A stretch of 20,311 nt of DNA from Gnetum montanum (lineage: Eukaryota > Streptophyta > Gnetopsida > Gnetales > Gnetaceae). Shown in pieces: positions 9,523 through 18,078 of this stretch. The stretch covers positions 204,057 to 224,367 of the forward strand of contig MNCI01009508.1 in NCBI GenBank assembly GCA_015680685.1. The letters run 5' to 3'. The notes under the pieces are model-generated. The model saw nothing but the letters and a program-made list of their open reading frames with translations. It ran no database searches and was not told the DNA's origin. The position numbers and the translations under genes were made by a program. Numbering within the stretch: position 1 is the first letter of the stretch; each line of letters starts with the position of its first letter.

Positions 9523-10240
9523 GATGTGGAAACAAACCTGTAATTCAATTGGCAAAAGAGTCATCTAATGGTCTGAGAAGGCAATATATTGGAGCATTGA
9601 ATCTCACAAGCAGGAATTAAGGTCGACCTTGAAAAAATAAATGTCATCTAAGGAATTACCTGCCAACTAGAAACCATCAAAGATGTTTAGTCATTTCTTG
9701 AACACACTTGCTACTATCGACAATTCATAATGAATTTCTCTAAGATCAAAAAACCATTGGTTGAGCTAAAAAAGAAAGATGCACCATTTATCTAGACCAA
9801 GGAATGTGAAAAAGCATTCTAACAATTGAAGGAAAAACTTGTAGAAACTCCAATTCTACAAGCACCCGCCTAGTCTAGACCATTTCATGTTATGATGATT
9901 GCATCAAATTACACCTTGGGAGCTGTGCTTATGTAGTTGGATGATAAGAAACTTTCATATTACATCCACTGCACAAGCTGAAGCATTATGGGTGCATAAT
10001 TGAACTACACCACCATAGAAAAAGAATTAATGATAGTGGTGTTTTCTTTGGAAAATTTCAAGCATTATGTGCTTAGATACAAAATGTTTATGCACATAGA
10101 CCATTGGGCAATTTGCTTCCTCATGAACAAGCCAACGGTGAGCCCCCATGTCATATAGTGGTTGGTGATCTTATAGGAATTCGATCTTACAATGGTAGAT
10201 TGAAAGGGAACTAAGAATGTGATTGTTGATCAGTTGTCTC
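9523..10240 (+). pseudogene. Element B pol: RT thumb and RNase H, decayed
   Basis: Follows the RT after a one-frame shift at about 9522. ETNL.FNWQKSHLMV.EG and ISQAGIKVD (9526-9635) are the conserved connection after the catalytic box. FLEHTCYYRQFI (about 9697) corresponds to the FLGHAGFYRRFI motif of gypsy elements. RNase H, which removes the RNA template, spans about 9870-10240: RPFHVMMIASNYTLGAVL (normally ...CDASDYALGAVL, so both Asp residues are lost), LNYTTIEKELMIVVFSLENF, and VDQLSRLR at its end. Multiple stops. Confidence 0.88.
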
Positions 10241-11648
10241 GATTGCGATTGAACAACAAAGAGGAAGAGAGCCCACTAGTTGATCTGTGTCTTGATGAAT
10301 TTCTCTTTGTTTGGGCTATAATTGAATAGTTTCTCACTAAGCATAAATGGTATGATGACATTCTCACCTATCTTCTAACTTAAGAGATGCCACAAGGGTT
10401 AGACCACTAAAAGAAACAGCAATTTCTTCACCAGGTAGAATGCTTCATGGAGATCAACAAACACCTCTATAAGGTGTGCATTAATGGCCTAATTTTTTGG
10501 TGTGTCCCTAATGCTGATTAGATATGCATTCTCTAAGATGCTCATGAAAGTCCTTGTGGGAGCCACTATGCTGGGAGATGCACAACTATTAAAATACTAA
10601 TGGCGGGGTATTATTGGCTAATAATCTTCAAAGATGCCCACCAATATGTCCATTCTTGTGAACATTGCCAACGAGATGATGGAATGACTGCTCAAATGAA
10701 GGAACCTCAATAGTGAATCCAACCACTGGAACCCTTCAACATCTGAGGCATTGATTTCATGGGTCCCATCATGCCCATGTCAAATGGAAAGGTTTACATC
10801 ATAGTCATTGTTGACTATTGTATGAAATTGGCAGAAGCAGTAATCGTCACCATCTGTACATCTTCTATTGTTGCTCAGTTTGTACAAAAAAATGTTTTAA
10901 ATAGTTTTGGTGTGCCACATGCATTAATTTTTGACAATGGAACCCACTTTATAGGCACTACCTTTCAGAAATTCATGCAATGCTTTGGGGTTGAACATAA
11001 ACTAAAAATACCCTACCACCCCAAGCCAATGGTCAAGCTAAGGTTACCAATAGGGAAATCACAAAGATCTTAACAACAACTATTAGCAAATATAGGAAAG
11101 ACTGGAGCACAAAACTCAACAATGTCCTCTGGGCCTACTACTCAACATGGAAACTTCCTATAGGCTATTCTCCCTATGAGTTGGTATACAGAAAATTACT
11201 AACACTTCCTATTCAATATGAGCTATGTACACTTTCAATAGCATGTGACATTGACCTTGACTTAAGTCTAGCATAAAAAGAAAGATTAATGAATCTCAAC
11301 TTCCTAGACAAAAATCGATTGGTGGCCCTATCATCTAACTAGTTGCATAAGGCATTCAACAAAAAGCACCATGACCTTAAAATTAGGAAAGTCAAATTTC
11401 AACTGGGAGATAAGGTCCTCTACTTGAATCCCACACATGTGCCTCAATGAACTAAGTTCTAGACATTGTGGGAAGGACCTTATATAATTTACAAAAATTT
11501 TTCTTCTGAGGCCATGATGATCTACAAACTTGAGAGTATAGACAAAAAAGAGCTCATCAACATACAACAAGTCAAACCTTTCCACGAGCCTAAGCAAGCT
11601 AGTGTAACAAATGCCTCATCAAATGGACAACCACACTCAATCTTTTGA
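10241..11648 (+). pseudogene. Element B pol: integrase, decayed
   Basis: Zinc-binding region at about 10530-10680 (DAHESPCGSHY...HSCEHCQRDDG). The core retains GIDFMGPI (first Asp), IFDNGTHF (second Asp; Ser before it is Phe) and VTNREITKI (Glu). The C-terminal part reads KVKFQLGDKVLYLNPTHVPQ and KPFHEPKQ. One frame runs to about 11030. A one-base deletion inside the YHPQANGQ motif then shifts to the last frame, ending at 11648. Stops at PQ..IQPLE and FNI.GIDF stand where element A still has Gln and Trp codons. Same region and orientation as 2-1331. Confidence 0.93.
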
Positions 11649-11666
11649 ATCTACTCCTTTCAACTT

Positions 11667-11683
11667 AGTCATGGGGGAGATGG
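11667..11683 (+). promoter_or_regulatory. Internal polypurine-tract-like motif at end of pol (B)
   Basis: AGTCATGGGGGAGATGG immediately follows the integrase frame. It corresponds to 1293-1309 in element A and partly to 19500-19481 (minus) in element D. It is nearly identical at its start to the terminal tract AGTCATGGGGGTA. Confidence 0.45.
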
Positions 11684-13233
11684 CCATCCATGTTAATTAT
11701 ATAAGTGACTCCTTAGTTTTTCGTCTTTTGTTTTACACATTCTTTATTTTACACCATTTTGTTTTCTACATTATTAATTTTTCAAAATTTTTGTTTTACA
11801 ACATCATTAGTACGTTTTATTTTTCTTAAATATCTTACACTTTCTTGTATATTTTCCTTTATTTTAGATGTAATTTTCTTATTATGTTTTAATAATAACG
11901 TGTCTTATTGCCAACTGGGTATATTTGGTTTGTTTGATGTGAGCATGTGATGTTTGGTTATTTGATTATTGGTATCTGAATTATAGATTTAAATTTTGTT
12001 ATAGATAATTGGACATGGTTTCTTTTTCATGAAACAACCAATGAGTCCACAACATCTACCCATCCACAAACTCTATGGTTTTCCTTGTTCTGAAAATGTG
12101 TGATCCCTTTTTCATTAATAAAACTATAATGAACTTATGACCTTGGTAGTTTTTGGATTTGGAAAAGATTCAAAGGTTTGAATAGGGTGTGACTTAAAGG
12201 GGATTTGGTACTCTTTGTGCCTTTCTACTTACTTGGGTGCATGTGTGTTTTCATGGATTTCTTACCATTCTGTGTTGACCAATAACAAAAAGTTGAATAA
12301 GTCTTTGCATGGTGTGTTTCCCATCACCCAAAAAAATGATGGGAATTCAAAGCACACCCCTTAGACAAAATAAGTGAGCTACAAGCATTGGTTATGGGAC
12401 TAGAAAGACATGTTACCCATGCCTAAAGGTCCCCTCTAACTAAGGCCCTTCCTCACTTCCTACTTCTCTTTTCTTCTTTAATAGGGAATGGTGATTGTTT
12501 TATGGGAGCACTCTTGTGTCTCAATGGGGTGGATTGGTCTAAAATGACAATGCGATGTCACTGAATGTGGTTGGTTTTGGTCTGGACTAAGGGTGGATTT
12601 TATCATGTCATTTTACCACAAACTTCATAGGGACTTCATGTGATCTTAATCAAGGACTCTATTCCACACTCTCTCTCTCATGCATCTATGCTTTCCATGT
12701 CTCACCTCACTGCTGATTTCATGTTCTTGTTTGATGTCTTGGTTTGATGTGTCAAAATTCTTAGGTAGTTTCTTTTGGGTTTTTGTACTTAACTTTTTGT
12801 AACCATTAATCATCCATGAGACCCACGAACTCCTCAGTTTGAAGTTATGCAAGGGCAATAAAGGGCATGCGCTTGCTTTGGGGAGGATCCACTTGCATAT
12901 CTTTTCATTTGTTTAGTTAAGTTCTTTATCCTTAGACATCCTCACAATTAAATCCTTTTACATATCCCATCAATGACATCCAATTATGCACATCTTCACA
13001 ACATTTTTTAGTGAAATCCTCTTTTTATTGGTTGTGAATTCTTAAACCCTCTTTAAGAATTTCATCGCATTAAACTTTTCTAAATTTAATAATGAACCGC
13101 TTATCCATTTCACCCTGTTCTTTAGTTTTTTGGCTAACACTATTAGAGGAATCAATCCACCATAACCACAACCTGGACAAGTATAACCACTGATAGGATA
13201 GGGTACTTAAAAACTATATGTTATAAATTGCAC
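11684..13233 (+). other. Element B long 3' non-coding module
   Basis: About 1.55 kb without a supportable gene. It is colinear with 1332-2797. Conserved islands are CAACCAATGAGTCCACA (about 12035-12052), AAGTCTTTGCATGGTGTG, GGGAATTCAAAGCACACC (about 12341-12359), the AGAAAGACATGTTACCCATG block (about 12402-12421) and GCTTTGGGGAGGATCCACTT (about 12874-12893). T-rich start. It may be the 3' part of an intron preceding the downstream acceptor, which is an inference. Confidence 0.7.
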
Positions 13234-13262
13234 ACTAATCCACAATTTTTTTGTGATTGCAG
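13234..13262 (+). promoter_or_regulatory. Branch-point plus splice-acceptor signal (B)
   Basis: ACTAAT (13234-13239) is followed by a T-rich tract and TTGCAG ending at 13262. The same arrangement lies just before the ATG of the minus-strand third ORF (17547-17520). A decayed form, ACTTATGCTTG...GTGATTGTG, occurs in element A at 2773-2799. Splicing itself is not shown. Confidence 0.5.
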
Positions 13263-13582
13263 TGGGAAGCATGGACTAGAAGTGAGATTGTCCTTACCAA
13301 GGAAGACACAACAACACCATGTGACGAGGACTATTCATGCTCATTGGCTCTTCTCCCTCACTCTTCAGCTACCAAAGGAGTTGGATGCCAATTTTGTCTA
13401 AGGTGTTTAATCCCATTTTCATGAACATCCAATTTTGTAAAAGATCATAAATTCGTACACCTGGGCACTTAGAGTCTATCTATTTTGTTTGCGATAGTTT
13501 GCATGTAAGTTAATAATCCCATAACTTCCCAATATTTTGTAAGAAATTTGTTCCTCCCTTTGTTCACTCGAGGATGAGTTTT
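13263..13582 (+). other. Element B 3'-terminal internal region
   Basis: Colinear with 2798-3180 of element A. It ends with TAATAATCCCATA, CTTCCCAATATTTTG and CTCGAGGATGAGTTTTCATT. No coding potential was recognised. Unlike element C, it has no third ORF. Confidence 0.6.
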
Positions 13583-13600
13583 CATTCAGTCATGAGGGTA
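13583..13600 (+). promoter_or_regulatory. Polypurine tract, element B
   Basis: CATTCAGTCATGAGGGTA directly abuts the LTR start at 13601. It is homologous to 3183-3200 and to 14572-14555 on the minus strand. Confidence 0.75.
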
Positions 13601-13693
13601 TGATGAAAAATGTTTTGTCTGGCTTCAATATCAAATACACAATATCAGAGCCTTAATATTGGATACTCGATATTGGGCCCCAAGATATGATGT
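13601..13693 (+). repeat. 3' LTR of element B, interrupted after 93 bp
   Basis: TGATGAAAAATGTTTTGTCTGG and the following ATATC array match the start of the 5' LTR of B (4404-4495). The match ends at GATATGATGT, where the 5' LTR continues TGACTATTAGATATC. From 13694 the sequence is an inverted LTR end instead, so another element inserted here. The remaining roughly 790 bp should lie beyond the right edge. Confidence 0.85.
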
Positions 13694-14233
13694 TGATGAG
13701 TGGTGAGGTACCCCTATACTCAACCATACGAAACGAACATTCTCACGCGTGATCTGGTCGAACTCCGCAGACGGACTAGTTGTGGCACCTAGACAATTAT
13801 CCTTAGGTCACAATTCGCTGTCTTCCCACCTGGACTAGTATTTACATTTGTCACGTATGGTTTAGTCCAGAGTGAGGTGCATGATTTGTTCCTAATCTAA
13901 TGCTACTCCTGAAGGAAGTGGAAAATAATATTAACTATGCTAAGCTAGGAGGGAAAAGGGTAAGAAAATCTAATCTAGCCTAAGTGCGACGAGCAACCGA
14001 TTCCTTGATCAACCGTACACATCTTAGACCTCATGCACAACTACCACTAGGATTACCAAGCGCAGATCCTAGGTACACCACTGGGATACCAAGTAGTCAC
14101 ACTTAAATGCTCGTAATCAAGTTGTACTCGTTCCGCGTTCTAGGAGTTTAAGGGTGAGAGAGAAAATAATAAATAACATTAAATAAACAAATAAATAAAC
14201 AAAGTGAATGCTACAATGATGAAGTAATCTTGA

Positions 14234-14284
14234 TCTTTATTGCTAGTCATGTGCTCGTCCAACTACATCACACTCGAATAAAGA
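14234..14284 (-). terminator. Poly(A)-signal hairpin in LTR C
   Basis: The arms TCTTTATT and AATAAAGA (plus-strand positions 14234-14241 and 14277-14284) are exact reverse complements with a 35-nt loop. On the minus strand the downstream arm carries AATAAA. Same geometry as in LTRs A and B. Confidence 0.6.
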
Positions 14285-14413
14285 ATGTCGTACAATTACA
14301 TTCACCACACTACGGGCAGACACTGGAAAAATAAATCTATCTCTGGAGTGGCCAAACTGCCAGAGCTTCACTACTTCTAATTCCTAATACCAAAACAAGG
14401 GAGAGCTGCTTCT

Positions 14414-14421
14414 TATTTATA
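14414..14421 (-). promoter_or_regulatory. TATA box, LTR C
   Basis: TATAAATA on the minus strand in the context ATCTATAAATAAGAAG, about 135 bp into the LTR, after the GATATC array. Confidence 0.75.
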
Positions 14422-14439
14422 GATATTGCGGTGCACTGT

Positions 14440-14535
14440 GATATCACATACGCGATATCACAGGGGAAGACGCGATATTGCGGGGGATGCGATATCGCGA
14501 CAAACGCGATATCGCGTACGCGATATTGTGGCCTA
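14440..14535 (-). promoter_or_regulatory. U3 array of CG-rich GATATC palindromes (LTR C)
   Basis: Plus-strand reading shows GTGATATCAC, TACGCGATATCAC, ACGCGATATTGCG, TGCGATATCGCGA and ACGCGATATCGCGTACGCG in close succession, all palindromic around GATATC or TACG centres. The same units reappear at 18011-18075. The array sits directly upstream of the TATA box. Confidence 0.65.
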
Positions 14536-14551
14536 TGCAAATCGCATCTCA

Positions 14552-17518
14552 TCATACCCCCATGACTGAATAAAAACTCGTCCTCGAGTTACAAAGAGAA
14601 CAAGCTCTATTGATTATATAGTAGATAGGTATGGGATTATTAACTGGAAAAAATGAAATGAAACCGTAGTGTGGGAAGAAAACACAACACACAGAATAGA
14701 TACAACTACAACTACAAAAATGTGGAACTGATGTAGTTCCTAGTGGCGGTGGCCCCTCCATGGGTGCTTTCCCTTTGTCATGTGCTCCAAGCTTTGGAAC
14801 TTGATGGCATTGAAGTATGGCCTGGAGCTTCTCCTCTTTAGTCTGAGGATCTTGTGTCGTCCATGCTAATGTTCCAATGTTTGATGGAGTTGGCACCTCC
14901 CATGGACAGGGTAGTTGCGGGAACATCTGGTTGGCTTTGACATACCATACCGCAAACACCTGTTGTTCCTCTTCATAGGCTCTGGCTTTGTCTTTATATT
15001 CATGAAGCTCTGTTAGCTATCGAGCCAAGTTAGTTGCTACATCTTTTTGTCCTTGGTAGCTTGCTTTTACCATCTTGAGTTTAGAATTTGCAACATCCAA
15101 TTTTTCAACCAGCTTCTTGCGTTCTACAAATTCTACCTCATATTTGAGATGGGTGGAAGCTACCTGCTATTTGAGCTCTGTTCTCGGGCGCCCTGCTGTT
15201 AACATGGCAAGGTTGGCATATCTGAGGTTTGCCAACTCCATGTATTCTGTCAAGTCTTGGATCTGCAGGTCCTGGTTCTTAACTTCCGCTTGGTGGGCGA
15301 AGGCGTAAGTGTCCAATATGGCCCTCTAATCAGTATGCTGAGCACTGACGTTGTTGATTTGAGCCTTGACCATATGGATCTCCTTCTCCAAGATTTTTTT
15401 GTACATCCCCACCTGATCACGGAAATGCTCCTTCAGCTTCTCGTGTCGTTTAACCTCATTCTGCCACACGCTTATCTCAATTGCTGATTTTTGGCGAATA
15501 GCATGTACCTCCTCCATTGAGAGGGTTCAATTCTCTCTTGCTAAATAGCTTACATCTCGGTTGACCCAAATGAATTGTTCTCATAGCTGATGAAAGTGTT
15601 CATCGAGAACATTCTTTTGTTTCTCCACAGAGGTCAACTGAAGGTTATCTGCAACCAACTGTTTGTTCTCTTCTTCTAAGGCTCTGAGTGCCTTAAGGTA
15701 AGCATGGGTTTGCACTTCTGCTGCAGAGGCATCTCAAACAGCCTTCTCCTTTTCTTCTGCCACCTTCTTATTCTCTACAGTCAATCTGGTTATTTGCTCT
15801 ATCCTAAAGTTATCTAGTTGGTCTGCGGGAACAAACTGCAGAGGATCCCATTGTGCTACTTGTAAGGCTACAAGCTGCTCTTGTAATTTCTACACTTCAG
15901 CTTCAGCATGCTCAGCCCTTACTTCGGATATGACCAACTTCCCCTTGGTGGAAATGAGGTCTGATTGAATTGTTGTGACATCTTGAGGGATATCAAATAG
16001 GGACGTTAGAACTTACCTTGTTTGTAGCAATCGATCTAGCACATCCTCATGTTCCGCAGGAGTCATTGAGGTTCCAGAAAGAGTTTGAGCATCCCGTGCT
16101 CCTGAAAGATCTTCCGGTGGCACAATAGGTACATTGAAAGATTCTTTTATGTGATCAGCGATCACTTCAGTAGCTCCTGCGGCATTCTAGTGTTGCATGA
16201 CCACCACAGTGGGCCCTTCACCAGTCTCTAATTACACTTGAAAAGATGCCACATTTCTAGAGACTTGTTGTGACCATCTACTATCCCCTCCTCCTCTTTG
16301 AATTGATATCTCACCCCTTGTGTGATCTAATAAAACTGTAGGCTGATCGGCATCATCGATGACATGGAAGAGGTTTATGTCATCACGACTTTCCCAACTG
16401 ACCATCTTAGCGATGGTCCTTAGATGGCTCATTGACGGTCTGTAGTCTTGCAGCAGCGACGATTGATCCTAACCTGTGCCAGGCCTTACTTCTTGTTGTT
16501 GGCTGGGACCCGTGGCTGGAGGTTGACTAGGTCCTACAAGTTGGGTTGCAGGTGGTCCAGTCATCTGTTCTTCTTCTTCTTCAGGTCTCAACTCTTCGCC
16601 AGTGCTCTTTCTTGGAGATGGCGCCTTTAGCAGTTCAGCATAAGAAGCATTCTGGGCTTTTCGAAGTATGTCATTTGTGTACCCCCAAATACTAGCCCAT
16701 TAGCACAATTTTCTGATAAGGCAGGGAAAGGGTAGCGCCATCTTCCCTGACTTTCGTTCTTCAAATTGCCTTAGGATCTCCGTCAAATATAGATGGGGAA
16801 GGTTAACGTTAACCTTTTCCATCAACATTGCACATCCCCTAGCCGCATACGTAGATATTCTTTTTAAGCCTTTTGTGGGGAAGAGGTGATAGGTCCCGAT
16901 TTTGAAATAAACTCTCTCTTCCGTCATTAGCTCACCAAAAGCCTTATCTCTGTCGTAAGCCTTCTCTAACCAATCCTTTCGCACATCCGAGTCTAAACAG
17001 GTAGATAACCAAGCAACATGAGGCCCTGAATTCAGAAGATTTAACACTTTTGAAATAGCCTATGCAGAGAAATCTACTGTCACAACACAAATATTTACAG
17101 TTGTGCCTTGCTCCTTATTGTGCCAGAACTGGTACGTTTCACCTAAGTACCAGGCACCGCTTTCAGAGAGGACAGGCCATAAGGGAGACCCTTTGAGATG
17201 ATCCCTAACGACCTCAGGAGAAAACTCTACAAAAGATTTGAAGTTAAGTTCTACAATCACCGCAGCAAATGTGGACTTCTCATGTATAGCCTGAACACAC
17301 TCCGGGGGCAACGTGAGTTGTTGTCCCGGATCAGGCGTAGCAGCAACTCCTCCTTCTGCCCACCTGGACCATCTCGTAGGAGGTTCTTCGTGATGGATGC
17401 TGAATGATTGCACCTCCTATTTTGCATGTTGTCTAGCAGGACCTTGTCTTCTACCTCTTCAAGATTGTTTCGCTCCACCTTGAACAGGACCCTCCGGTTG
17501 TGCACGTTTCGGGGCCAT
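14552..17518 (-). pseudogene. Third ORF of element C: plant-transposon-protein-like domain plus long coiled coil, stop-ridden
   Basis: One frame of 989 codons runs from ATG 17518 (MAPKRAQPEGPVQGG) to the LTR edge with no detectable shift, but with about 15 in-frame stops (first at 17461-17459, another at 17059-17057). Codons 85-275 include VEFSPEVVRDHLKGSPLWP, SDVRKDWLEKAYD, HLFPTKGLKRIS and LPFPCLIRKLC. This spacing resembles the domain Pfam calls putative plant transposon protein (PF20167), by memory only. An acidic Pro/Gln-rich linker follows (about 290-350), then a Glu/Lys/Leu/Gln-rich coiled coil (about 500-845), then a tail with PCPWEVPTPSN and HDKGKAPMEGPPP. Its place between pol and 3' LTR is that of env-like genes in Athila. 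Its true stop may lie near 14715. No membrane segment was convincingly seen in the main body. Function unknown. Confidence 0.75.
14555..14572 (-). promoter_or_regulatory. Polypurine tract, element C
   Basis: On the minus strand ATTCAGTCATGGGGGTA immediately precedes the LTR start TGATGAG. It is the best preserved copy of this tract in the window and defines element C's orientation. Confidence 0.8.
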
Positions 17519-17519
17519 T

Positions 17520-17547
17520 CTGCAATCACACAGATCAAGCATTAGTA
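17520..17547 (-). promoter_or_regulatory. Branch point and splice acceptor just before third ORF
   Basis: On the minus strand TACTAAT (17547-17541) lies about 20 bases before GTGTGATTGCAG (ending 17520), one base ahead of ATG 17518. Matching sequence occurs in element B (13234-13262) and, decayed, in A (2773-2799). It suggests expression of the third ORF from a spliced RNA, and it supports the chosen start. Confidence 0.6.
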
Positions 17548-17988
17548 AGGTTGTTTTGGAAATCAAGTTATACCTTACTACTTGCCTTAATTGAAGATCT
17601 TATGTTATAACGTGTGATCGTGCCCGAAAATTATAATAATGGGTCTTGTGACTTAGGTGGGTTCCATTTTAGTCTCCTGGTGTACTTAAGGTCATATGAT
17701 TTTTGGCACAAATTATTCTAAGTGTTAAGTTAATTACCCTAACTGATTTCCTTTGGGTGATGATGAATTTCAAAAAAGTTAGGCACTTTTTGGCAAGTGT
17801 CTCTCCCTCACGACAAAATTGAACACTCCGGGTTCTAACAGGTTCAAACGGAATGAAAATTGGAGCACCAGTGAGCAAGATATGAGTGAAAAAGCAAGGG
17901 TCACGCAATCGCAAGTTGTAGAGAAAAATTGCAAAAACTCCCCCCACGTAAATGGCAAAATGATGCTAAGTGTTGCGGTGGGGGTACC
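17548..17988 (-). other. Untranslated/intron-like block upstream of third ORF
   Basis: About 440 bp between the TATA box and the acceptor. No coding frame was supported. It does not match the R/U5 part of the LTRs (no GAGCAC loop, no AATAAAG hairpin). It also has no clear counterpart in elements A and B, whose distance from the GAGGATCCACTT island to the acceptor is about 500 bp shorter. It could be a 5' untranslated region with intron, or the remainder of an unrelated LTR. Confidence 0.45.
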
Positions 17989-18078
17989 TATTTATAGGTA
18001 AATAGGATGCGATATCACGTACGATGCATCGCGTACGCGATATCATGTGGGCCGCGATATCGCGTACGCGATATCTCA
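17989..18078 (-). promoter_or_regulatory. Internal U3-like promoter block: GATATC palindromes plus TATA box
   Basis: On the minus strand it starts ATGAGATATCGCG at about 18078. It includes the perfect 20-bp palindrome GATATCGCGTACGCGATATC (18075-18056) and a second imperfect one (18044-18011, containing GATGCATC). It ends with TATAAATA (17996-17989). Layout and wording equal the U3 arrays of the LTRs, yet no polypurine tract of this family and no matching R/U5 follow. Confidence 0.6.

Larger units (their letters stand above)
13694..14554 (-). repeat. 3' LTR of minus-strand element C (complete, 861 bp)
   Basis: On the minus strand it begins TGATGAGATGCG at 14554, next to a polypurine tract, and ends GGGTACCTCACCACTCATCA at 13694. 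It carries the palindrome array, TATA box and poly(A) hairpin in the same order as the other LTRs. It retains many CG pairs (GATATCGCG, GTACGCG, ACGCGTGAG) where A and B have TG or CA, so it is the least decayed copy in the window. Confidence 0.9.

Noticed and set aside
14552-17518. Stop codons read as amino acids (a reassigned genetic code), since frames stay open apart from TAG, TAA and TGA.
   Set aside because: Where B has TAG and TGA in integrase, A has CAA and TGG at the same codons. Frameshifts and lost catalytic residues are also present. Mutational decay explains it better.
17257-17538. Minus-strand frame of 93 codons upstream of the third ORF body.
   Set aside because: It overlaps the start of the third ORF in another frame. 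ATG 17518, next to the acceptor and in frame with the remaining 980 codons, is the better choice.
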